A DNA stretch of 64,000 nucleotides from contig NC_053501.1 in NCBI RefSeq assembly GCF_905171775.1, positions 18,699,254 through 18,763,253 on the forward strand, read 5' to 3'. The stretch comes from Rana temporaria (taxonomy: Eukaryota > Chordata > Amphibia > Anura > Ranidae). Position 1 is the first letter of the stretch. Each line of letters opens with the position of its first letter. The position numbers were made by a program, and so were the translations under genes. The notes under the pieces are model-generated. The model ran no database searches. It saw only the letters and a list, made by a program, of their open reading frames with translations, and was not told the DNA's origin. Positions 56,201 through 64,000 of the stretch are shown piece by piece.

Positions 56201-57126
56201 CGCTCCCGCTTCAGTCTCGCGCCTTGTGAAATCAGTTCCCCTCTAACCACTGCCTTGTGGGCCTCCCATATCAGACCATCCTCCAATCCGTCAGCCGAGT
56301 TTTCAGCAAAGTAGTGGGACAACGTGTCCGACACTCCCTTCACTGCAACTGGGTCATCCAGCAGGTTGTCGTTCAGCCTCCACGTCCAAGCCTTGTTCAG
56401 GCCCGACGGCAAGTCTATAGCAATAGTGACCGGGGCGTGGTCTGAAATAGATATGTTGCCTATGGTTGCCGTCTGGAGCAGGTCCAGTGTTTTGAAATCT
56501 ACATATATGTGGTCTATTCGTGTGTAGACATCATGGACTTTGTAGTAATAACTAAAGTCGCGGCCCGTAGGGTGCAGCGTGCGCCAGCAGTCGACGAGGA
56601 GGCGGGACTGTAGCGCTTTCCGGAAATGCCTGAGAAAAGCGTAAGAATGCGGGGTTTTCGCATGAGAAGTATCTAGCAGGGGGTCGGGGCTGACGTTAAA
56701 GTCTCCTCCTATAATCAACCGGCCTTCCCTAAAGTCCGTCAGTTTGTCCAAGGTAGAGTCAATAAAGGTGAGTTGGTCTGAGTTTGGTGCATAGATCGTC
56801 GCAAATGTGTACATCTGGCCCGCTATGCTACCCTTAAGGAACACGTATCTACCTCGGGGGTCTGTTTCGTTGCCTGAGGGCTGAAAGGGGCAGGATTTAT
56901 GTATAGCTATAGCTGTCCCCCTAGACTTGGGCGTCGGAGAGGTACTAATGAACCACTGGTTAAAGAGATGGGTGGGCAGCCTAGGGAGGGACTGGGGTGT
57001 AAAATGGGTCTCCTGAAGAAAGAGCACCTGTGTTTTCAGTCGCTTTAGTTCCCACCACAGTTTACTGCGTTTGTGAGGGGAACAAAGCCCCCTAACATTG
57101 TATGAGCTTACCTTGAGAGAAGCCAT
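53248..57126 (-). CDS. LINE ORF2: endonuclease-reverse transcriptase
   Basis: 1,292 residues from ATG 57126 (MASLKVSSYNVRGL). The N-terminal apurinic-like endonuclease (about 1-240) shows N10, E39 in LQETHF, D142 in GGDFNVS, RIDHIY near 203-208 and the SDH pair ending H230. The reverse transcriptase (about 470-780) has SYRPISLLN, D608 in STDAEKAFDRVDW, RQGCPLSPLLF and YADD at 708-711. A C-terminal C-X3-C-X7-H-X4-C motif spans 1138-1155. All catalytic residues I can check are present. The product would nick target DNA and copy the LINE RNA by target-primed reverse transcription. It begins 712 nt after ORF1. The length is normal for L1-type ORF2. Confidence 0.96.
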   Translation of the reverse strand: MASLKVSSYNVRGLCSPHKRSKLWWELKRLKTQVLFLQETHFTPQSLPRLPTHLFNQWFISTSPTPKSRGTAIAIHKSCPFQPSGNETDPRGRYVFLKGSIAGQMYTFATIYAPNSDQLTFIDSTLDKLTDFREGRLIIGGDFNVSPDPLLDTSHAKTPHSYAFLRHFRKALQSRLLVDCWRTLHPTGRDFSYYYKVHDVYTRIDHIYVDFKTLDLLQTATIGNISISDHAPVTIAIDLPSGLNKAWTWRLNDNLLDDPVAVKGVSDTLSHYFAENSADGLEDGLIWEAHKAVVRGELISQGARLKRERGADFLRVHTALGKAELKHKASGTPEALRELTELRELFLRLLDRQTCKQFRYVSHKFYEHGSKCGRMLAQAIRKQQATSHVQKLRTPSGELAVRSSTIASGFRDYYASLYNLSSNTPPDTQNTRQQAIQRYLESANLPPLTDDQSATLELPITTTELGATVESLPNGKSPGPDGFSKAYYKTFLSHLAAPMCKYFNSLAGGKIIPSEALLAHITVIPKEGKDPTVPQSYRPISLLNLDIKLLAKVLANRIKHLLPGIVHPDQTGFIVGREARDNSLRAVQLIHWARTCPTSPSYIILSTDAEKAFDRVDWPYMTEVLRSIGLGPRLLSMILSLYSTPCAQVKVNGTLSSRFPIRNGTRQGCPLSPLLFALVLEPLLRTVRANPDITGLQVGHTEHKLSAYADDVLFHLSNPTISLPNLMRELKLFGTLSNFKINMSKSEILPINLPAHLATGLRASFPFTWTTTSMRYLGVQLTDRFDTLYLANYAPLLATVKSDLLKWTRSAFTWLGRVNILKMTVLPRILFYLQMLPIPLPKQFFDRISSMMSAFIWNARKPRVALRILRRSKRTGGLGVPDIKQYYRAIALQRILNWRFHTHTKVWVPLEKSLAGRNLSYAPWLAREHRGLSDTTSPLTSHVLTVWDKTNAEIHLAPPVSPLAPLGGFQWFPPGEQMSFFESWLDDGNASCGKLMGGGKLLSYEALPVGRQGSRMNFWKYRQLHHFFEIHGRNIRDPSTLTPFERLFTDDAPTAHIVSELYSLLTSATAQVRPAYVRRWESDLGTTFTEAQLTHLYQLTHSSSIDSRTQETNFKLLSRWYRVPADLANIYTSMSPLCWRGCNLRGTLLHIWWDCPLVRPFWEDIRDQIKVVTGVEIPLSPKHFLLHVPTIPIQQYKKCMLPHLLNAARRLLPVHWKTSRIPTRGEWIAGVNAVREAEDWIATCRDTRERFNTIWAPWSDYTTNPTFVPSSLDIALLELSDPSLKARRLVQE

Positions 57127-57838
57127 GTGTGAAGGTGGGGACCGATGAGTCTAGCTGGCTGGTGACGAGCCCGGCGCGGGAGTCCGGCAGTGTGGCACAC
57201 CTGGTAGAAGGAAGATAGAAGTGAGGGAGTAGAGCAGAGAGAGCGGGGGGGGGGAAACATGAAAGGTAAGTAAAAAGTAAACAATATATTCAACAGTGCG
57301 ACCGAAGTCACTACATACAACATCACAACTAAGGGTCTCGCCCAGGGCCCCGTCCCCTATATGGGGGGGGTTCCTGGACGTTGGCCCGGGGTCCCGGCAG
57401 GGACCATCACCCCTAAAAGGGTGGCCTATTGGGGGTACGTGAGCCAACATGGGGATGAGACGGGAATACTCCCAGCCCCGCCCACCTCACCTAACTTGGT
57501 GCACGAGGGGGGGGGGAGAACCGAAGGAATAAGCCCACAAGGGGAAGGACCTGTCCGGCCTCTGGGAGCCATTAGAGTTCAGTACTTGTGTTCCAGGCCA
57601 AGGTAGCGGGTAAAGTCGTCCCCCATAGTGTCCCCTAAGGAAGCGTATAGGACCATACGGCTAAGATGGGGTGAGGTTAGTAAAAAAAAAGGGGGGAGAA
57701 ACAAATGAGGGGGGCAAGGCGCGTCTGATCCTGGGGCCCTGTGAAAAGGCATAGTCTGTGGCTCTTTCGACCAGGGGAGTAGCAACTTAGTTAGTAGCTG
57801 AAATAACCGTATCGCTGTGCGGTCGCGCCGGTATCTCT
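57127..57838 (-). other. Inter-ORF region of the LINE
   Basis: 712 nt separate the ORF1 stop from the ORF2 ATG, longer than in mammalian L1. Open frames inside (57151-57450, 57579-57842) carry no recognised domain. How ORF2 is translated is not evident from sequence. Confidence 0.6.
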
Positions 57839-59011
57839 TCAAGAGGTAGGGTCTGCTGGAGAATCTGTGGGGCGGCGGTTACGATCTCTTCTGCGGTTTC
57901 GGCGTGAGGCCGATTGCCATGGCTGGGACTGTGGTAGTTTCGGCTGCAGCTGGGCCGACCAGCCCCTCCAGTCTGGGAAGTCTATTGGGTCTAAATCCAG
58001 GGAGGACAGGAAGTCCGGAAGATCATCCTTAGTGCGGAGTGTCACAGTCCTGCCCTCCTTGGTGACTTGTAGGTAAAAGGGGAACCCCCAGCGATACGTC
58101 AGTCCTGCGTCTTGAATAGCTGTCAGCAAAGGGCGCAGTGCTCTGCGTTGCATGAGAGTGCGTCTAGAGATATCTTGGTAGAAGGCTAAGTGCGCGCCAT
58201 CAAAGTCGAAAAAAGGTTTTCCACGCATCTTCTGCATGATGCGGTCTTTTAGGGTGTACTTATGCAGTTTGCAAATAATGTCCCTAGGATTATTCACATC
58301 TTGGGAGGGGGGTTTCAGAGCTCTGTGTGCCCGGTCTATTTCAATAGTGGCCGTTGCTGGGAGACCGAGTATTTCTTTGAAAACACCCTCCAGGGTAGGG
58401 ATAATGTCCCGTGCACCCGTAGCCTCCGGTAGGCCACGGATCCTGATATTGGCCCTGCGGCTACGGTTCTCCATATCGTCGAGCTGACAGAGCAGGGCCT
58501 CAATCTGATGGTCTTGTGCGGTACATTTCTCTTGTAATAAAGAGATGGCCGGGAGGGACTCTTCAAATCTCTGTTCCAGGGATTCCAACCTTCCCCCTAA
58601 GTGTGTGGTATCAGCCTTGAGCTGAGCTATGTCCTCCTTCAGGGCCTTCTCAACCCTGTCTGCAAACCGTTCTAAGTCTGCCTTGGTGGGGAGGGAGTAA
58701 ATATGGCGCCGTATGTCCATGTCATCCAGGGGGTCTGGGGCCTCCTGATCATCCTCCCTCAGCATGGGAAAGTTTGGGGAGTCCCGGGGGGGAGATTCAC
58801 TCACCGATCCCGGGGATGGAGTCGGGGATCCTTCTGAAGCCTGTGACCGGGTGTGCTGTGAGGCCTTGGGAGTCTTAGAGGCCTTCGACGCCGCCGCCAT
58901 TTTCGGAGCCTCGCGGCCGCGAGTGCTGCTCCCGGCAAAGAAATCCAGCTGTCCTTGCCTGGTACGGTCCGTCCTCGGTGGCTGGGAGGTGGACCGGTTT
59001 CGCTGGGACAT
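57839..59011 (-). CDS. LINE ORF1: RNA-binding coiled-coil protein
   Basis: 390 residues from ATG 59011. A basic, Ser/Pro/Thr-rich N-terminus (1-100) is followed by a heptad-rich coiled coil at about 108-185 (ADLERFADRVEKALK, then LESLEQRFE). An RRM-like domain starts at NIRIRGLPEATG (188-199), and a C-terminal domain includes LAFYQDISRRTLMQRR. This is the L1 ORF1p ('transposase 22') layout: a trimeric single-strand nucleic-acid chaperone that coats the LINE RNA. The start is supported by the short leader and by the family's usual length. No disruption is visible. Confidence 0.93.
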   Translation of the reverse strand: MSQRNRSTSQPPRTDRTRQGQLDFFAGSSTRGREAPKMAAASKASKTPKASQHTRSQASEGSPTPSPGSVSESPPRDSPNFPMLREDDQEAPDPLDDMDIRRHIYSLPTKADLERFADRVEKALKEDIAQLKADTTHLGGRLESLEQRFEESLPAISLLQEKCTAQDHQIEALLCQLDDMENRSRRANIRIRGLPEATGARDIIPTLEGVFKEILGLPATATIEIDRAHRALKPPSQDVNNPRDIICKLHKYTLKDRIMQKMRGKPFFDFDGAHLAFYQDISRRTLMQRRALRPLLTAIQDAGLTYRWGFPFYLQVTKEGRTVTLRTKDDLPDFLSSLDLDPIDFPDWRGWSAQLQPKLPQSQPWQSASRRNRRRDRNRRPTDSPADPTS

Positions 59012-59123
59012 TTTAGGCTGCGGATGGGGTAGGATTCTCCCCGTAGCTGATGGCTAGGTGCGGCGGTGAGACGGAGCTGAGGAGATGCACATCCTCACTC
59101 CTCCATAGCCAGGACACGCCCCC
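59012..59123 (-). other. LINE 5' leader
   Basis: Only 112 nt lie between the target duplication and the ORF1 ATG, so any internal promoter must be within it or in ORF1. The element starts with GGGCG, the non-truncated end inferred from ORF completeness. Confidence 0.6.
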
Positions 59124-59450
59124 TTGAGATCCTGTTTTAACACAGAGTGTGATGTCTGGGCATACAGCCAAGATAGCTAACATTGCTGATTGGAGGAAAG
59201 GCACACACCCCCTCTCATCATAGGCAGAGACTCTCAGATCTGTTTTGTAATAGGAGCTGATCTCTGCTAATCTATTTTAGCAACCTTCTTTGACAAAAGA
59301 TTCTGGCTGCTTTTGTCTAAAAAGTCAAAAAATATGTCAGGAGTTCTCAGGCTAACAGAGGCACCGCTCAGAAGAGAGCTATAAGATAACACAATACTAC
59401 AGATATATGTGACCAGATCAAATTTTATGAATCAGGTTTATCCACTTTAA

Positions 59451-59823
59451 AGGAGAAGTATAGTCAAAGCTATTTTGTTCATTCCTGCACTAAAGCCCGC
59501 TGTCGGCTGACGTCACTTAGCCGGCCCAGGCTCTAGGTCATACCTGACTTTATAGTCGGGATCCACACAGATGCTTGGAATGACAGCTGACTCTACTCCC
59601 GCCCCCTCCACAGCTCAGCGCTCCAGTGAGCACTGGAGGGGTAGGGCAGTGAGCCGGTGACTGACATACTAATTCCCCCCAGGCCAAGAACTGAGCGATC
59701 AGCAATGTTTGATCACTCAATTCTCAGTCTTAGACGTAGTGGGGGACAGATGCAGCATCAGATTAATACTGCATCCACCTAGGCGAGTATAAAATGTATG
59801 TTTTTTAAAAACATACTCCCCTT
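59451..59823. mobile_element. TTAA MITE (AGGAGAAGTATAGTC ends)
   Basis: TTAA at 59447-59450 and 59824-59827, with ends AGGAGAAGTAT and ATACTCCCCTT. Related fragments lie at 2321-2600 and 16079-16390. It shares its left TTAA with the neighbouring MITE. Confidence 0.75.
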
Positions 59824-59827
59824 TTAA

Positions 59828-60132
59828 AATCCCCCCCCCATGGAGTGGATCCAGCATTGCCCTGCTAAGATACCCTTCTCTTCTGCCCCCGCTCAGTCTC
59901 GTGCCACCATCTTCTTGCGTGACCTCATCGGGAAGCTGTCGGATCTTCCGTTGACTGGACTCTTCCTCTTTTCTAAACGAAGGTCTATGCCTTATGGCAT
60001 GTGTGATGTACATATCCCAGGAGGCACAGCGATAAAGTGCACATAGGCCTAGGTGAGTGACATGAAACAAAAAAAAAAAATGTGTACAGTAGTCAAGAGA
60101 AATCAACACAAAATTGAGGATGAAGATCCGTT
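59828..60132. mobile_element. Probable TTAA MITE, abutting the previous one
   Basis: TTAA at 59824-59827 and 60133-60136 delimit a roughly 305-bp non-coding block with 'aatcccccccccc' at the left and 'gaagatccgt' at the right. The ends are not clearly inverted, so confidence is moderate. Confidence 0.45.
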
Positions 60133-60136
60133 TTAA

Positions 60137-60766
60137 GTGCCAACACAGAAAGAAAATTACCTATTTTATGATTAACAAGTTTAAGAATCTCCAAGTAATT
60201 TCCTAATTGAATGCCCTCCTTTACATAGAGAAGTTATTAGATCAATAAACAATGCAGATTACAAAGCACCATATAATGCAGATGGCTGACCTGGCTGTTT
60301 TATTACATTTAACCTTCAAGAACATTTCAATAAATTAAAGCAAATCGTTTAAGCGACAAACCTGAAAAAATTCTGGCATACTGGAAAGGAATATAGTTGC
60401 TAATATACCCGTGTCATCACAAAAAGCTTACTATTAAATAAGTAGAACACAATACTTTGATCTTGTGATATGTATGTAAAGAAGCCAGACCCTGGGCCTA
60501 TATGAAAGATGTGTGGCTTGTGAACATCGTTATAATTCAGTCTTTGATGTTAAAATGACACGAACATGTGTTGCGACTAGATAAAAATCCCACCAACGCT
60601 TTATGTCCTTTTCACATTATAGAATTCATTTCTCCAGCGTCTGGGATTGCAAAAACCATTGATTTAATGATTGTATTTTATAAACATATTAGCATTATCT
60701 ACATTTATTAAATAGAAAATGGCTTTTGCCTGCTGGCAATGTTAATTTAAAAGGAATATATAGATT
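60137..60766. other. Apparently unique AT-rich intron
   Basis: Repeat-free by eye with many AATTTA words. A candidate for conserved noncoding sequence, untested. Confidence 0.4.
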
Positions 60767-60781
60767 ATATATATTTTATTT

Positions 60782-60820
<39 letters not shown>
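60767..60820. repeat. TA microsatellite
   Basis: A TATAT run of about 35 bases with AT-rich shoulders. Confidence 0.9.
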
Positions 60821-60821
60821 C

Positions 60822-62090
60822 TATTCAGAATTTATATAGCGCCACCAGTTTACGCAGTGCTTTACAATATAAAAGGGAGACAATACAGTTATAATACAAT
60901 AAAATACAAGAGAATTAAGAGGGCCCTGCTCAGAAGAGTTTACAATCTAATAGGGTGGGGCAGGTGGTACAAAAGGTTGTAACTGTGGGTAATGAGCTGA
61001 TGAAAGTGGTAAAAGATTAGCTGGAGATGTGATAGGCTTTCCTTGAAGAGATGAGTTTTAAGGGGTCACCTGAAAGGGAGCAAGAGTAGGGGATAGACAA
61101 ACAGGTTGAGGTAGCGAGTTCCAGAGGATGGGAGAGGCTCTGGAGAAATCATGGACACGAGCATGGGAGGAGGAGACGAGAGAGATTGAGAGTAGGAGGT
61201 CTTGAGAAGAGCAGAGAGGACGGTGTGGGTGATATTTGGTGAAGATTGGTGATGTAGCGCGTGGCAGAGTTGTGAATGGCTTTGTATGTCATGGTTAGTA
61301 TTTTGAATTTAATTTGCTGTGCGATTGAGAGACAGTGTATTGATTGGAGGAGAGGGTTGGCAGACGCTGAATGGTGGGTAAGGTAGAGAAGCCTGGCAGC
61401 AGCATTCATGATAGACTGAAGAGTGCATAATCTATGGAGAGGCAGGCCAGTGAGAAGGGAGTTGCAATAGTAAAGGCGAGCAATAACAAGGGAGTGAATG
61501 AGGAGCTTGGTGGTTTCATTTGTTAACCACTTGCCATCTGGCCGTCGACTATTTACGGCCACAAGGTGGCTCTAAAATGCCGGGAGGCCGTCAATATATG
61601 GCCTCTGGCCTCCCACCGCTGGGGGGTGTGCGCGCCCGCCACGTCACTCAGGTGCCGATGCGCGTGCCTGGCGGCCACGATGTCCGACAGGCACCCGTGA
61701 TCGGCAGTCACAGAGCCAGGGATGTGGATCTCTGTGTGTAAACACAGAGATCCACGTCCTGTTAGGAAGAGGAGACCAATGGTGTGTCCCTTGTACATAG
61801 GGACAACCATCGGTCACCTCCCCCAGTCAGACCCCTCCCCCCACAGTAAGAATCATCTAGCAGGGAACATATTTAACCCCTTGATCGCCCCCCAGTGTTA
61901 ACCCCTTCCCTGTTAGTCAAATTTATACAGTAATCAGTGCCGAAAAGGGACGAATTTTAGAGACTTTATGGAGGTGAAGTCTACAAATCTTTGACAATGA
62001 TTGGATTTGAGGCTGAAAGGACAAGGACAAGTCAGAGTCTAGGATTACACCTAGTACCCTGGCTTGAGGGGAGAGACTGATGAACTCCAT
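60822..62090 (-). pseudogene. L2-like LINE fragment split by a MITE
   Basis: The minus strand encodes an RT C-terminal piece typical of the L2/CR1 group: LLIHSLVIARLYYCNSLLTG, then NAAARLL, then QQIKFKILTMTYKAIHNSA. The frame is open from about 61520 to 61149 but lacks the catalytic RT core. Related sequence continues at about 61941-62090 after a TTAA MITE insertion. Other LINE parts are absent. Confidence 0.8.
61527..61940. mobile_element. CCACTTGCC-type TTAA MITE, truncated
   Basis: TTAA at 61523-61526 followed by CCACTTGCCATCTGG. It contains a 'gtggatctctgtgtgtaaac' hairpin near 61722-61756 and matches 13438-13860. The right half is missing, and the L2-like LINE resumes at about 61941. 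Confidence 0.75.
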
Positions 62091-62623
62091 CCAACAGAAT
62101 AAAAAAATAAATTATCCACTAAAAGACAGAATAACAAATTCATCTTCAGCTGCAATATTCAGCTTTAATGCAGAAAGAGTACTTTTTCTCCTGCGGACAT
62201 CCTTGACAGTGCTTTCTCCTCCTATCAGCATGGTCCTTGTCAGAGCATCAAACAATTGTCATGTTATGCTGCTACTTTCCCTCGCTCTCCAGTACTGCTC
62301 TACATGGACTACAGAAGGCTGATGGCACATCAGGTCCTGGTACCTCAACAGTTGCACTGAAAAATTACATTTAATGATGTACTAAAGATTACAGAGCTGC
62401 AATAATATCTCTTTTATCTCCCTAGAGTTCAGATTTAGGTAGCAATCATACTACATTTTTCTATTAGATGCATCTACTTCTCGCAGCAGCTTTCCAAATG
62501 GGTCTCTCAAACTCCAGGGCCACACTGTCCTATTAGAGTGCCTGACTCTGATTTGTCAGTAAACAAAACCTCATTGTTCATGGACTTAACATTTCTCCAT
62601 GTGAACAAATCACTCATCTCTCC
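62091..62623. other. Intronic DNA, no gene seen
   Basis: No repeat termini. An 80-codon open frame at 62080-62322 has no recognisable content. Confidence 0.4.
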
Positions 62624-62631
62624 ATCTAGGC

Positions 62632-63489
62632 CAGTGGTTCTCAACCCTACTAGTGCCGTGACCCCTTGATAAAATTTCCCAAGTTGTGGGGACCCCTAAC
62701 AGTAAAATTATTTTCGTAGCGTGGGTTGTCAGCATCCAAGGCAAGACAAGTAATTTGCACCCCTAACCCATGGACATTTAGCGCTCCCTGAGTCCCCTCC
62801 ACTCGTACAGTATTAAAACCCCTTATGGTACATTTTAGGATGTACCACTCTTTCTTTTTGTTCTTCTTTCTTTACCTTTTATCTCTCTCTATCCTTTTTT
62901 TTGTCCCCCCCCCCCCCCATCCCTCTCTCTAGCCATCTTTTGTGTTCTTCCTCCCCCTCTTTTCCTCTCCCTTCCATGTATTCTCTATTTTTATTCCTTC
63001 TCTTACTCCTTGGTGGGGGGAAGGGGATGAGTGGCAGTGCTGGGGGGGGGAGTTCTGATCAACCAGCTTAGGTGCTCTTGATCAAGGTCATCTGCTGATC
63101 TGGGGACTGTAGTGAGAGATTTTAATGGCAACTATAATCACAGGTAGTGTTACTATGTCTCAGACTAGGTGGTGACACCTATGCTGAAATCAGGAGATAG
63201 GGTCCCCTCCAGCCCCTCCCACTTCACATTCCTCACCAGTTTGCAGACCTCTAGTCTCTGCCCCCCAGCCATGCTGTGATCTGAATGGGCGGCTGCGAAG
63301 AGGCCGAGTGGGCGTCTGTGGGCTCCAGGAACAGCCCAGCTGGGCGGCCACACGCTGGGCGGCCGCAAAAAAGGCTGGGAGAGTGGTGCGGGCTTCAGGA
63401 AAAGCCCAGGATTTGGTGACCCCTGGAAAATCATAATTTGACCCCCGGGGGGGGGGGGGGGGGTCCCGACCCCAGGTTGAGAACCACTG
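62632..63489. mobile_element. Non-autonomous hAT element
   Basis: Ends CAGTGGTTCTCAACC and GGTTGAGAACCACTG are perfect inverted repeats, flanked by ATCTAGGC on both sides (62624-62631 and 63490-63497). The interior has a CT-rich tract (62845-63000) and poly-G. No transposase. Confidence 0.93.
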
Positions 63490-63506
63490 ATCTAGGCGTT
63501 CCCTCA

Positions 63507-63919
63507 GGCCCTGTACACACGAGGAGACATGTCCGATGAAAATGGTCGGCGGACTGTTTTCATCGGACATGTCTCCTGGGAGCTTTTGGTCTGATGTGTG
63601 CACACACCATCAGACCAAAATCCCCGCGGACAGAGAACGCGGTGACGTAGAAGACACCGACGTTCTCAAACACGGACGTGCAATGCTTCCACGCATGCGT
63701 CGAATCAATTCAACGCATGCGCAGGATTTCGGTCCTCTGGTTAGACGTACTAACCAGCGGACATGTCCGGCGGACAGGTTTCCAGCGGACAAGTTTCTAA
63801 GCATGCTAAGAAACTTTTGTCCGCTGGAAACCTGTCCGCCAGGCCAGGAAACTTGTCCGATAGGCCGTACACACGACCAAACATGTCATCGGAACATGTT
63901 CGGTCGTGTGTACGGGGCC
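63507..63919. mobile_element. Harbinger-type hairpin MITE (GGCC..GTAC family)
   Basis: Ends GGCCCTGTACACACGA and TCGTGTGTACGGGGCC are flanked by TCA on both sides (63504-63506 and 63920-63922). Tandem hairpins are visible, for example 63527-63574 and 63774-63834 with 'tttccagcggacaagtttc'. Closely related to 41739-42167. Confidence 0.88.
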
Positions 63920-63922
63920 TCA

Positions 63923-64000
63923 TAGGTATATCTTTAAAGTGTTTGTTAAGGTCAATTTTTTTTTCTATAGTTCCCTCTGATATATAACACTAGGGTCTAC
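63923..64000. other. Window end
   Basis: A short T-rich stretch after the MITE. Nothing recognisable. Confidence 0.4.

Larger units (their letters stand above)
52487..59123 (-). mobile_element. Full-length L1-like LINE
   Basis: Flanked by the 15-bp duplication TTGAGATCCTGTTTT (52476-52490 and 59124-59138). On the minus strand the element starts GGGCGTGTCCTGG at 59123 and has a short 112-nt leader. Two open ORFs follow, then about 760 nt of 3' sequence, AATAAA (complement at 52509-52514) and an A-tract. The architecture of ORF1 with coiled coil and RRM, and ORF2 with endonuclease, RT and C-terminal CX3CX7HX4C, is that of the L1/Tx1 group. Both ORFs are uninterrupted, so the copy may be competent. 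Confidence 0.93.
52345..59446. mobile_element. TTAA MITE (AGTGGATGTAAACC ends) containing the LINE
   Basis: TTAA at 52341-52344 and 59447-59450, with ends AGTGGATGTAAACCCTC and GGTTTATCCACT. About 450 bp remain once the LINE is removed. The LINE insertion is therefore younger. Confidence 0.75.

Noticed and set aside
58336..58566. ORF overlapping LINE ORF1 in another frame
   Set aside because: Shadow frame of ORF1, with no independent evidence.

Overview
This is a window of vertebrate nuclear DNA, most likely from a frog (probably a ranid or related neobatrachian). It is AT-rich, gene-poor and packed with DNA transposons: Harbinger-type elements with palindromic MITEs, TTAA-site MITEs, hAT elements and Tc1/mariner elements, plus L1-like and L2-like LINE pieces. 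The species call is inference from this repeat repertoire. The only host coding sequence I can support is one 330-bp immunoglobulin-domain exon at 37603-37932 on the minus strand. It has canonical splice sites and matches MDGA2, a GPI-anchored synaptic adhesion regulator known for very long introns. Everything else is therefore most simply read as MDGA2 intron filled with repeats. Layout: 1-19 kb is unique intron interrupted by Harbinger-type MITEs (1-170, 6148-6798, 8294-9021, 9796-10401, 12274-12944, 16432-17142, 17851-18398), TTAA MITEs (such as 1131-1544 and 13438-14406), a CT-rich minisatellite (about 10470-10935) and Tc1/mariner relics. 19.2-21.5 kb holds an internally deleted Tc1 element and a near-complete Tc1 element whose transposase carries a premature stop. 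22703-26981 is a complete 4.3-kb autonomous Harbinger element with a 3-bp target duplication. It has an apparently intact two-exon DDE transposase on the minus strand and a divergent two-exon Myb/SANT-like partner gene on the plus strand, broken by one frameshift in a poly-G run. 28.0-29.45 kb is the 3' end of a decayed L1-like LINE containing a 63-bp fold-back. 31.0-32.5 kb is a hAT element carrying a Harbinger-type MITE and a 441-bp inverted duplication. 33.8-36.2 kb is further palindromic MITE material. The MDGA2 exon follows, then more hAT, TTAA and Harbinger-type MITEs, microsatellites and apparently unique intron up to 52 kb. 52487-59123 is a full-length L1-like LINE on the minus strand with both ORFs open, a 3' A-tract and a 15-bp target duplication, inserted inside an older TTAA MITE. 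60.8-64 kb holds an L2-like LINE fragment, a hAT element and another Harbinger-type MITE. How the parts relate: the Harbinger transposase and its Myb-like partner would act together on terminal repeats, and the ends of the autonomous copy closely resemble those of the 'GATCTGCCCC' MITEs at 6148, 16432 and 17851, so this element or a sister copy is a plausible source of their mobility. The LINE encodes everything expected for its own retrotransposition. I found no prokaryotic genes, CRISPR array, tRNA or rRNA gene. The most notable items are the intact LINE, the near-intact Harbinger system with its MITE families, and two fresh-looking inverted duplications (28559-28688 and 31080-32497).
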